64,000 bases of DNA from Citrus sinensis (taxonomy: Eukaryota > Streptophyta > Magnoliopsida > Sapindales > Rutaceae): positions 24,953,001 through 25,017,000 of the forward strand of contig NC_068564.1 in NCBI RefSeq assembly GCF_022201045.2, given 5' to 3'. Under the pieces are notes generated by a model. It was given only the letters and a program-made list of their open reading frames with translations, was not told the DNA's origin and ran no database searches. The position numbers were made by a program, and so were the translations under genes. This document shows, one piece after another, positions 37,164 through 48,800 of the stretch. The first letter of the stretch is position 1; every line of letters starts with the position of its first letter.

Positions 37164-39324
37164 ATGCCTGAAGCACCAAAGAACTCATACCCTAGTGATT
37201 ATAGTCTTGATGAGATGAACAAGAAGAAACTTGAGTTCATTGAAAATGTTACTTCAAACCCTGATGAGGTTCAAAAGAAGGTTCTTTCAGAGATCCTCTT
37301 ACGCAATGCTCATGTTGAGTACCTGCAAAGAAATGGCCTTAATGGCCACACCGATAGAGAGTCTTTCAAAAAAACCATGCCTGTCATCACTTATGAAGAT
37401 ATCCAAGCTGATATCAACCGTATTGCCAATGGAGATACTTCTTCTATCCTCTGCTCCAAGCCCATTTCTGAGTTCTTGACTAGGTAAAAGCCTAAAAAAT
37501 TTTACATGAAAAATCTCAAATTTTGTGTTCTTTATTGACTTTTTTGGTAGCTTTGTCTTAGTGGGTTGTTATGGTTTTTGTGTCCTTTGCGCTAAATGTT
37601 GTTTAAAGTGCTTCTGTGGATAGTTTGGCTTAGTGGGTTTGTTTTGTTTTTTGTAGCTCTGGGACATCAGGTGGTGAACGAAAGTTGATGCCAACAATTG
37701 AAGAAGAATTGGAGAGGAGGTCGCTGCTGTACAGCCTATTGATGCCTGTGATGAGCCAGTTTATTCCTGGTCTAGACAAAGGCAAAGGAATGTACTTTCT
37801 GTTCATAAAATCTGAGGCCAAGACTCCTGGTGGCCTAGTGGCTCGCCCAGTCTTAACTAGCTATTACAAGAGCTGTCATTTCAAAGAGAGGCCTTATGAC
37901 CCATATACAAACTACACTAGCCCAAATGAAACCATTTTGTGCCCTGATTCTTACCAAAGCATGTACTCTCAATTGCTTTGTGGCCTTTGCCAAAACAAAG
38001 AAGTCCTCAGGGTTGGTGCCGTTTTTGCCTCTGGTTTCATTAGAGCTATTAGGTTTCTTGAGAAACATTGGCCTCTTGTCGTTAAAGATATTAGAACTGG
38101 CACCATTGACTCCCAAATTACTGACCCATCTGTTAGGGATGCTGTCATGAAGATCCTTAAACCAAACCCAAAACTTGCTGATTTTATTGAAAATGAGTGC
38201 CGTAAAGACTGCTGGCAAGGGATCATAACAAGGTTATGGCCCAACACTAAGTATGTGGATGTTATTGTGACTGGGACCATGTCACAGTATATCCCAATCC
38301 TTGATTACTATAGCAATGGCCTCCCCCTTGTTTGTACCATGTATGCTTCTTCTGAGTGCTACTTTGGTGTCAACCTTAACCCCCTATGCAAGCCAAGCGA
38401 AGTCTCATACACCCTTGTTCCCACCATGGCCTATTTTGAGTTCTTGCCTGTTCACAGAAACAATGGTGTCGCTAACTCTATTTCCATGCCTAAGTCACTC
38501 AATGAGAAGGAGCGACAAGAGTTGGTTGATCTCGTTGATGTCAAACTTGGCCAAGAATATGAACTCGTGGTCACCACATATGCTGGTATAAAATTTATTT
38601 TTTTATTTTTTGTCCTTTTGTCCTCTTAAACAATTTGTATTTTTACTGTTACATGTTTTACTTAATTGTATTTTTTTCCCCCCCAGGGCTCTATCGCTAT
38701 AGAGTTGGAGATGTGCTAAGGGTTGCTGGATTCAAGAACAAGGCACCACAATTCAACTTCATATGCAGGAAAAATGTGGTGCTAAGCATTGATTCAGACA
38801 AGACAGATGAGGTTGAGCTACAAAATGCTGTGAAGAATGCAGTGAACCATTTGGTGCCATTTGATGCAGCAGTATCTGAGTACACAAGCTATGCAGATAC
38901 CACAACAGTTCCTGGTCACTATGTGCTATATTGGGAGCTTAGCCTCAATGGGACAACCCCAATTCCTCCCTCAGTCTTTGAGGACTGTTGCTTAACCATT
39001 GAAGAGTCACTCAACAGCGTGTATCGCCAAGGCCGTGTGTGTGACAAATCAATTGGGCCGCTTGAGATCAAGATTGTTGAGCCAGGGACTTTTGACAAGC
39101 TCATGGACTATGCCATTAGCCTAGGTGCATCAATAAACCAGTACAAGACGCCAAGATGTGTGAAATTTGCACCCATTATTGAGCTTTTGAACTCAAGGGT
39201 TGTGTCAAACTACTTCAGTCCCAAATGTCCCAAGTGGGTTGCTGGTCACAAGCAATGGAGCAGCAACAACAACAAGGCCACTACAAGAATTGAAGAAATG
39301 AATGGAAAGGCTCAAACTGTTTAA
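37164..39324 (+). CDS. GH3.6: GH3 acyl-acid-amido synthetase (indole-3-acetic acid conjugating), 3 exons
   Basis: Exons 37164-37483, 37657-38585 and 38687-39324 join in frame to 628 residues, slightly longer than Arabidopsis GH3.6 (612) because of an Asn/Thr-rich tail. All three nucleotide-binding motifs of the family are intact: [13 protein letters not shown] from residue 107, [11 protein letters not shown] around 336-346, and [16 protein letters not shown] from 417, followed by [18 protein letters not shown]. Group II GH3 enzymes adenylate IAA and transfer it to amino acids such as Asp in the cytosol, which lowers free auxin; they are classical auxin-induced genes. The MPEAPK start and overall sequence resemble GH3.5/GH3.6 most. 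The symbol rests on that and on recalled synteny with FQR1 and the WD40 gene; another group II member cannot be excluded. No frameshift or missing motif. Confidence 0.94.
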
Positions 39325-42300
39325 GGGTCTTCTTTAATCTGGTAAAATTAGCTTTTCGTGGAGATTCACAGGAACTGTTTTTGTGATCAATCAATCTTAG
39401 GACAATGTTAAGGACTGTTCCTAGGTTTAACCCCATGTAATGTTCTTAATGTTCTTTTTTTCTTCTTTTTATCTTTTTTAAGCCTTTTAACTGTTGTCTA
39501 TCATGCATAGGGACTTCGGAAATTAGCCATGTACAAAAACAGTTCATGTTTCAAGGAAAAGCCTTTTTTTCTTTTCAAAATACATGGGAATTTGATTCAT
39601 AATTCCAACAAGGAAACCTGCCCACTGAAGTCTCATGGGCAATTTTACTTGGACTGCAAACGATTGACATCAAAAGCCATCCACAATCTTATCTTCCTTT
39701 CTATTATCTTATTATTTTCACTAAAAAGCATACTGACTTTTAGTTACATTGATTTATTATGACTCTAAGTAACTCCCTCGAAAACATAAATTTAATACAT
39801 ACTTTTTCTATCCACACCTTCATGGACCAGTAACCTTCCTCAATATGGCTGGCATAAAGTGACCAAAAAATTTTCATTACTCTCTTGGGATCTCAATTTA
39901 TCAAACCCCAAAACTTTATTCAAAACCAGCTTTAGTTAATTCAATAAAGAAAACCCATTTCTTGCTGCCAACGAGGCCTCAGACTAGTGGTAGTCTCGAA
40001 TTATATGTCCTCCCACAAATGAGTAAAAGATGGATATTTTTTATTTTAATATTAATGAGGATAAATAACTGAAAGCAGACCGAATCTCGACTGATTAATA
40101 TGATTTCCTAGTGATTCTAATATTCCTTAATTGAAATTGAGAATGGTGTTGTAACGTATACATGAAAAGGACAAAAAAAAAAAAAAACAAAACAAATGTA
40201 ACGCACAAAGGGTGTTGTCGTATTTGTTATTGTTAATTTTTTGTAAGTGTAGTGTATGGGATTGTGTTGGGCATGCGTCAGTTGGACCCAATCTCTGTAG
40301 AGTAGTGTGTTGAGTTGCAGGCATAAAAATAGCCGGGAAATCATGCAAAAAGAATCAAGAGATTGTTGAAAGGCCAAAATAATTTTGTTGTGGAGTGGCA
40401 GGACAGATAAGGTTGAATCAGAAGCTGTTCCCTCTATTAAGCTTTTGTCTCTGAAAACAGACAAAAGCACTTTTGTTTTTTAGAAAAACAGATTTTCAGG
40501 AAGGGTCAGTCAGACAATTATAGCAGTCTCCAGACATAACCCCAGAAAAAAGAGAGACAATTTTCAGAGACGTTTTTTTTTTTTTTTTTCCCAGAATTTT
40601 CAGATTTTTTTTTTTTTAAAAAAAAAAAGCATTTAATACGATTGAAGATAAGTACTAGTACTACTGGCAGCAGTGGTTGTCTGTGCAGGCTAACTTTTGT
40701 TGAGTCCTACAACATGTTCACGATTTCCCTTCAATGATTTTCTTTCCCCTCTTTCAAGCACCACCCAATCAAAATACCCAACAATCAGCGAGGAATTGCT
40801 TCTGGCAACTAACTCACCTGCTTTCACCTAAAGTGATTTTGGTGCTTTATTGTTATATTTGGTAGCTTTTGGATGTGAAATTGAAACATAATGCATCAAG
40901 TATGCATGTGAGTATCGGAGTCCTTTGATTTATCATTGTTCTTTAAAGGTGCTTTCGTTTCATATAAGGCCATAAGCTCAAAAATGCTTTCTCTAGATAA
41001 GCTCTTTTTCGAGAAGTGCTATTACACCATTTAGTGACTACCGCAATTGAAAACATGGGTCAGGAACCTTTTATTTATTCTTGGTTCTTTTTAAGACTAG
41101 ACACCATAACTTTTCTATACTCATGTTGAATTATGTAATCTTGTCTATATGTATTAAAAGCGTTTCTTTTTTTATCTTGCTCCAACAAAAGCACTTCTCA
41201 CACTTGCATCCTAAAAAACCCTTCTTCTTCTTCTTTTTTTTTTTTTTTTTGTAGAATTGGGGTTGATGGCAACACATCATTCAGGGTACTCAAATAAAAA
41301 AAATGGTTGATATGTTGAAATGCACGTAGTGATCACTCTATTAGAAGAAGGTGGCATGTATACATTTGATCATAAACGTATTTCTTTTTAACACGTTATG
41401 CTTATACCATAAGAAATGATCAAGCATTTGACTTAAAGGCACTACTTTTTAAATATCTGTTCTAGTGATATATGATAAATAAAGCTAGAAGAAAACAATC
41501 CAATAGAGTAAACTTCAAGTATATAAAGTTATTAGGTACAAGTAATTAATTGTCTCTTTACTTAAAAAGAATATATGGTGGATTTATATATTCTTCAAGT
41601 TTATCCTCTCTTAAAATGCATTAATGCATTTGCTATATATTCTCTTCGTTGATCTTATCTCACTGCTTATCCATCTCAAATCACAAAAGTGATCACATAC
41701 ACGTAATCACTTTTACGAAAGCAGTGCTTTTTTATTTTTGCTGCATCTCACATCAATAATATCTTGGTTGCTCCATGCATTTCATTTCATGGCAATGATA
41801 AGGTAATTTCGGTATAGCCCATGAGACAATTAATTCACAATTGAAAGCTACTTGTGTGAAATGAATTTAATGAGTAGTTGAATCAAGAATTGAAATGGTT
41901 CTGGGAGACATTATTGAAGTGATTATTTCATTTTTTTTATTGTGTGAGAAGAAGATTCGAGCGTGCTAGCTATTTTTCATAACTAAAGCTATATAATAAT
42001 TCAAGAGCAAGTACTACTTACTCTATTAGGAAAGTTGAAAAAAAGAATTTATGAAGTTGAATGAGATATTTATTATGGACTAAACATTATCTATATATCC
42101 TTCACCCTTTTCACCAATATGTATATATATATAGTATAATTAGGGTTTTAGTTTCACGGACCCTTTTCTTTTATAACCAGAAAAACAAAGAATTTCTTTT
42201 ACCACCATTTAGAGTTCTTGCAAGATTCTTTTATATATATACATGATAGAACTTAATTGCTACACAAATACTTAAATACAGCACTTTAGAAAAGCACTTT

Positions 42301-42400
42301 TTTAGTGCTTCTCTAATAATCACTACTAATACGGATAACAATAATAATAATAACATAATATTCTAAAAAGTTAATTCAATTTAATAATAATATCTTAGAA
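39325..42400. other. GH3 3' flank and gene-free DNA
   Basis: The first 200-250 bases are the likely GH3 3' UTR. Beyond that there is no supported gene. Notable bits are a perfect 10-bp hairpin at 40441-40468, long T and T/A tracts at 40573-40629, and a T run near 41235-41250. Confidence 0.5.
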
Positions 42401-42460
42401 TATTTCTTTTCTTTTCTTTGCTACTAAAAATATTTCTTTTCTTTTCTTTGCTACTAAAAC
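42401..42460 (+). repeat. 30-bp tandem direct repeat, two copies
   Basis: Units 42401-42430 and 42431-42460, each TATTTCTTTTCTTTTCTTTG followed by CTACTAAAA, are identical except for the final base. Recent local duplication. Confidence 0.95.
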
Positions 42461-42893
42461 ACTCATAGGAATATGAATACTTTATCTTAGAATAGAGTCC
42501 ATTGTCGACTGGTGCCCTCATTCGAGTCTTAGCCCTTATGCTGAAACTCTAATTTCCCCACAAGATTATATAATTTGATCATAGAGTATATTTTTGTCTC
42601 CTGAGTACAGATAAGATAAATATCTTCATAATATTAGTGAGAGTTAAAAAATAGACTAGCCAATATAACAATTTATTATAATATTAGCGCAAAAAAAGAA
42701 AAAGAAAACTCTTCAATTTTCAATCCACACTTTTTCCTTTATTATAAAAACATTACTCTTTAGATAAGTGATCGAACTTCGCTTGACAAAACTATATTTA
42801 AATAGTTAGCATACAAAGTTTGTATAACTTAGTTGGAGGGACATTCGACGTATCATTAATCAAATTGGTGTTACAAATTGATTGGTAGGAAGT

Positions 42894-42925
<32 letters not shown>

Positions 42926-43020
42926 TATAATACAAAATGGGATCAATGGATCATTAACAATCAATAAACTGAAATTTAAAAATTCATTCTGGAAAATGTT
43001 TCTTGAAAAAATCGGCGGGG

Positions 43021-43346
43021 GAAGGGGTTTGAGAAGGAAAGAGACAAATCCACGTATCTTAACGATACGGTTGTCTGAGCGGGGCCCGCATTCCATTCCC
43101 ATGCAAATCAAGGGGTTCCCGATACGCGTGGATTCCGGGGTTACAATCTACAGTTCCAGGGGTGGGGGACCGCGCCCAGGTTTCCGCCACGTGTCCATCC
43201 ACAAGCGTTGACGATACGTGAGTAATTTACCAAAGTCCAAAGCCTCTCCCTCCTTCCCTGTTCCTCTCGCACTTTGTAGGCGCCATCACGATCAAGCCCA
43301 GTACCACCACAGCATTCCACGTGGGATTGTCTACCCCCCCCCCCCC
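43021..43346. promoter_or_regulatory. GC-rich island with ACGT motifs and a C13 run
   Basis: Contains CACGTA (43051), ACGCGT (about 43124), perfect CACGTG at 43188-43193 and 43318-43323, and TACGTG (43215-43220), then 13 consecutive C (43334-43346). Open frames here on both strands lack recognisable domains. No gene follows within several kilobases, so its target is unknown. Confidence 0.4.
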
Positions 43347-43439
43347 ACACCGCCCCCTACTTTTTCTTTTTTCTTTTTTATTTCTTTATATGAGAAATTT
43401 TTGCTAGTTTCTTTCTTTCTTTAAAATTACCCAAATTAT

Positions 43440-43680
43440 ATGGGTTCTAGTTAGCGCAATTGGTAAAATTTTTTATGATAATATGAACTGTCTAACAAAA
43501 ATTATCTAAATAATTTATTTAAATACGTTTTTATATTAACGATGTATGAGTTAGGTGATACGACTCCATCTCGGTATATTTTTTCAGTGTATTAAATTAT
43601 TTGGTAGTTAAAGATCACATTAGGTCTCGATTAATCCCAAGTCTCGAACCCAGGACCTCCATCTTGGTATATTTATATAC
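43440..43680. mobile_element. SINE-like debris with Pol III box motifs on both strands
   Basis: The plus strand has TTCTAGTTAGCGCAATTGG, a box-A-like head, and about 200 bases later the minus strand reads GGTCCTGGGTTCGAGACTTG, a good box B context. Two copies of CTCCATCTYGGTATATT occur (about 43565 and 43658). Probably remnants of tRNA-derived SINEs; no intact boundaries. Confidence 0.3.
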
Positions 43681-45018
43681 TTTGTAAGTGGTTTGAGATT
43701 GAAAGAGAAATCGAGTGTGGTTAGTATGGCTGTATGATTGGTGGTCTAGACAATTGTAAATATGCCATGTGGCAAAAATGTCAGGGAAGAAGACACCTTT
43801 CATCACAATGTAACAAATTCATGGCAAGATCTCAATGGGAGACCATCAATCATGGAAGCTCTCTTGTGGTGATTTGCTCCAGACCTAGGCACCACCGCAC
43901 CAGCCTATACAAATATAAAAATGTTAGTCAACTTTCCACAAACCGCACATTGTTGAGTTTTATGTTATATATATATATATATATTTTTATGCGGATGCCT
44001 TCATTTTTTTTATGCGAATATATTTTTAAGTCATATGATTTAATAGAGTCAAATTTTAATGTTATTATACTACACGATTTTATAATGTATGAAAAAATAT
44101 TTCCACTAAACTGCAAGGCTTAATACCTTGTCCGCATTAAAAAAAAAAAGAGAATGCCCACTAGGAATTGAAAATTTTTAAAGCAAATATCAAGTTTGTT
44201 TGTTATAAATCTTAACTCCAAATCAATTTTTTAGATCTAATTCAATATTTTGGTTGAAATTTTTGAAATTGAACAAGAATTGTTTGATTTAAATTGAATC
44301 GTCTCTTAGGATGTCATTATCCAAAAATTTTGATAGCAGTAAGGTAAAAAAATCTCATTAAAAAAATCTCATTGTCCATTAATAAAAAAATAGGGCACTA
44401 AACCGTTTTCCCCACCACCACAACACAAAGAAAAGAACAAATGATTAGATTATTTGAGATAGTATGGCCACATTTTAGTACAAAAATATAAAGCGTTGAG
44501 GCAAATTTGATGCTTAAATTACTTGTGATGATGTATGACAAAAGCTAAAAGTTAGTTTGTCATCCTTTGGAACAATTTTTAGCTGGTTAAGAAAGTGATT
44601 TTTCTTTTTTCATAATCTAAACAACAATGATGAAAGGAAAAAAAAATGTGATCTGAAGGTGATTGTAATATATGATTAACAAAGACATAAACTTTTGGGA
44701 GGGTGATAGAGAAAGTAAAAGTTTTGCTTTTAGAGACAACTAATCCAACATTGACTAAGATGGCTACCAATTATAATTTACATTGATGCCCATAATGTGC
44801 TAAAAGGAGATTGATGGATGATGAAAGTTGTAACAATAATGATGCAAAGGAGATGTTTGATAGAAAATGAAAGTTAATAATATTGGAGAGAGGTGGGGGA
44901 GGAGATTGAGACTTGTCAAAAGTATTTAGTGGTAGCGTTTATTATGATAAGTGGTGTCAAAGAACAATAATGAGATAAATTCAATTGAGTATGTTTGTGC
45001 TATTTTGTAGTGTTTTGA
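43681..45018. other. Gene-free AT-rich region
   Basis: No supported gene or RNA. Contains an AT run near 43966-43982 and small open frames without domains, the longest (129 codons from 43734) being compositionally unlike a protein. Confidence 0.45.
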
Positions 45019-45321
45019 CCATGCAAGATAGATACCATGAAGTTTATGATAAATTTAAGATACCCATTTATATAATAAGGATGCTTTTGAGAGTATTTTT
45101 AATTATTTTAAATAAAAATATTTTAATATTATTATTTTAACACAATAGACTTCTAATTTTGTAATAATCTAATCATGCAAGATAAATACCATGAAATTTT
45201 TGATAAATTTAATATACCCATGTATGTAATGAGGATGCATTTGAGAGTCTTTTTAATTATGTTAAATAAAAATATTTTAATAATATTACTTTTAACACAA
45301 TAGACTTCTAATTTTTTTAAC
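45019..45321 (+). repeat. Tandem duplication of about 153 bp
   Basis: Copy 1 (45019-45171) and copy 2 (45172-45321) share CATGCAAGATA, ACCATGAA, AGGATGC, TTTGAGAGT, TTAAATAAAAATATTTTAAT and AACACAATAGACTTCTAATT in order, with scattered substitutions. No coding potential. Confidence 0.9.
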
Positions 45322-45609
45322 GATACAATGCAAATCTATAGTCAAACTTGAATATGTGTGCACACAAGCATCTCTTTTGTCCAATGGGATGTGAAAATTG
45401 AATAACCATTTCAATCACTTCTAATTGGTCATAATTAAACAACTTAGTCAAAAGTGGGGATTTAATAAATAATAATTAAAAAAAAACACGAGGACCCTCA
45501 AAATGAGCCAAAAAAAAAAAAAAAAGGATAAAATAAGGCACATTAAAAAATTAATGATTAGCTAGGGCTAAGCAAATTTAGTCTCACTAAACGTGAATAC
45601 CACCAACAT

Positions 45610-45850
45610 GGGCCAGATATTTCACGTGAATTTGCTACATGAAGGAAAGGCGACGGCCCAACTCGGGTGGTTGAGGAGGCACACATCCATTGTCGCTCTC
45701 ACACGTGACACGACGTCGGACACCAACACGTGTGGCACGGTGGTCCTTTGGAGAAGGTTGACTTTGACTCCCACCTTAAACCCCACCCACACGTGAGGCA
45801 AAATCCCCTTTGTTCCCTTGCCGGGCCCCTCTTTACAGGCCGGATCGGCC
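45610..45850. promoter_or_regulatory. Dense G-box cluster without an adjacent gene
   Basis: Four perfect CACGTG palindromes (45623-45628, 45702-45707, 45727-45732, 45790-45795) plus CGACGTCG near 45711 and two TTGACT-type W-box cores near 45759 fall within 175 bases of GC-rich DNA. Such density is typical of ABA- or light-responsive promoters, but no coding start lies within 5 kb. Frames of 67-88 codons on both strands look like by-products of the GC content. Confidence 0.5.
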
Positions 45851-48800
45851 CATTTTGGGCCCATTCATACTGTCATCCAACAGTTGCGAGTTGTGAGTTG
45901 TTGCGACTGTTGTTGTCACTTGTTAAGTGGTGCATTATTTTTTTAATTTTTTTAAAAGCTTATTTATGTATGCAAATAGCTGTCTATAATAATTAATTAA
46001 TTAATTAATAGGATAATAAAGCCAAATAACCCGACATTTGGTCATGTATTATGTGTATAATCATGCACCTAATCTAGAAGAATTTTTATGATTAATTAAA
46101 AACAAATCAAGATTAGAACAAGCTTTTCAGTCATAGTATTATATTACTAATAATATTGTTTAACATTATCCCACTAGGGTTTGTTGAGATGTTTTTGTCT
46201 AATGTCTCTCTAACATCTTAACACATGGTTGAATTTAACAAGATTAAATTGTCGCATCACTTCATTAAAAGTAAATAAGCATATAAACAATCTTGATTGC
46301 TGAGGTTCCAAATAGGGTTTTGTCTTAAAAGAAACAATTGAACGAAATTGACAAGAATACATTTATTAATAGCCACCTAAACCACTATTCAAATCTGATA
46401 AATCTCCATTAAATCAGGAGACTTCATCATTGATGGGACACACTCGTATATTGTAGTTTTATTAATCACATGAAAAATGGAGGTATGAGGGGGTCTCACT
46501 TGGAGATGGGGATGCTTTCAATCAAACAAGAACAGGGTTTATTAAATTAGATAAGGATATAAATATGTGATTAACTATGTCTTTGTCTAATGTCTTCCTA
46601 TCATCAAACATCACCCAAAGTCAATTAACACAAATGGGCAATTTTGAATATGGAGAAGATATATATATATTTTTTTCTTTTTTATAATAATAAAAAAAAA
46701 AGAGGATGTTGGAATTAAACTTGATTGACTTGAGAAGGTTAATGTGGTAATAACACTTGGCCTGCATGATCATCACTAGCGGTGATGGAAACCTCAGTCT
46801 TTAGATGCCATCACTGCTTACGACATACATTCGTTTTGGGAAGCAAAAGAAATGAGAAAGAACGAATCATTTTCCGAGACGTTGCTTTTGGTTGTCAAGA
46901 GAATAGTGTCATATCATATACCACTTTAAAAAAAAATTATTGGAATCCGATAAGAGGGTGATCTTTTACTCTTTGTTTCTTTTAATTGTTATTATTATTT
47001 TTTGTTTTCTTTTCCCGGGGGGTTATGTGGCTCAAGAGAATATACGACTATCTACGTAATTTTGGATATTTAAGCCGGAAATCAAATTCCATAATACGGT
47101 ATGAAAAAAATCAGTTAAAGAGATGCTCGCCCCTCGCCTAAATTAATGGCTGAATGATCATTTTATTTCAATGATTTCATTGTTGGGCCCAAAAATGGCC
47201 CAGTGCCTGGCCTTGGATGGAGTTGAAGCAGTATTAAAGCCTGGGAATGGAACTCCAATTAAAGCCTGAAATATGATGATTTTGCAGCCCATTAAAAGTT
47301 TTCAACCTAATACTACTTGTTCACGATGATAAAATAATTGTGAGTGCAACCGGCCAGGATTTGAAAAGAAGAAAATCCACAACACAGCTTAATAGACATT
47401 ATAAGACATCAGCCCTTGAGGCGAGTTTAGATTTTGACCACCCCTTTCCTTTTAAAATCTGAAACAAAAAATAAATACATATATTGAGTCATTGTTTGGT
47501 TGCTTCTGAAATTCATGCATAAAATTTATTATGTACATATCAAAAGAATGTTATTTATATTATGAATTGGTATTAGAGAGCGACTCGTGACTTGATATGT
47601 GGATGGATATCTGAAGCATTTAAATATACAAAGAACACCCTTTACAATCTAAATCTCGTTCATTCAGCCGCATTAGTTCACCCTTTACAATGAAGTAGTT
47701 CTACTGAAACCATTTTTTTTTTTCCAAAGAGAAATAAAGCTATGAACAAGAAAACATCAAGAATCAATTCAGTTTTAGTTCTAAGTTTACAGGATTGCAC
47801 TAACCTGATCTGAATTTGTGTACCAGTCCCAGGATCTATAAAATCCTTAATTCTTGAAGCCTTCAGCAACTATTTCTTGGCAATGAGACAAATCTCGACA
47901 GACCAGCCAGGAACTGAACCAAACCCTAGTAGTACCTATGTAACATGTGCAACTACTAGTGCAGAATTTGATGCAGTTCATGTATGTATACTCCAAAGAC
48001 ATCAATAAGAGCTTGTGAACAACTGGTACAACAAAAGATTACCATGAAATAGCCATCAGGGATTTTTCTAAGAAAGAAATGGAAAATTGATATGGATCAT
48101 TCATCAAATGAACAAAATTGATATGGAGCCAAATCCACATCAACCCTTGAAAAAAATACAAAATTCATAACAAAGTCAATAGTAAAGTGCATCTGAAGAA
48201 AAGTAAGATACGGAATAGGTATGTAACAAGTTATTATGCCATTAAAGAGAGGACATAACTGAAACGAGGATATTGAGATCAACGTGTTGGAGTACAAGAG
48301 ACAATAAAGCATGAAATCTGTAGATTTATGAACGATTTGATGCATTGCAGCACCATAAAAAATTAACTGCAAAACAAGAGATTTGGCATAGCACAGGAGG
48401 AACTGAGGATCCATTCCTCAAAAGCAGCAAAAATGTAGTTTATATTAAGTATGAGAAAAAATCTAATTTTCAACTCAACAGCAATATCAGTTTCAAATGA
48501 AGTTACTAATCACCAGTTTAATTAATTCCATCACAAAAGGTGAAATATTCTTTTTTTTTCCAACCCTTGAGTTCCCATCTAATGAACTACTAGAATACTT
48601 CAATTCATTTTTATGAAATATTTAGAAACAATAGCTAAATGATTGAAAGAAGAAGAAAATGAGGCCAAAAAATAGTTATTTGCCAAAGTTCCATACTACT
48701 GTTTTTGCTGAAGGCAAATACATGATGCATTAACTGTATACCATGAAGCAAGTAGGCGAGTGCAGGACATTGGACTTAATGAGCTGTCCAAATTTGTTTT

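Noticed and set aside
37853..38280. Antisense frames (103-121 codons) inside GH3 exon 2
   Set aside because: Shadows of the strongly conserved GH3 coding sequence.
39961..40010. Possible SINE box A (CTCAGACTAGTGG) near GAGGCCTCAG
   Set aside because: No box B at proper distance, no tail and no duplication.
42510..42560. Box-B-like CATTCGAGTCTTAG
   Set aside because: No box A upstream and no SINE boundaries; a short match by itself is not informative.
43734..44123. 129-codon plus-strand frame
   Set aside because: Isoleucine/tyrosine run from an AT repeat, no domain; treated as chance in AT-rich DNA.
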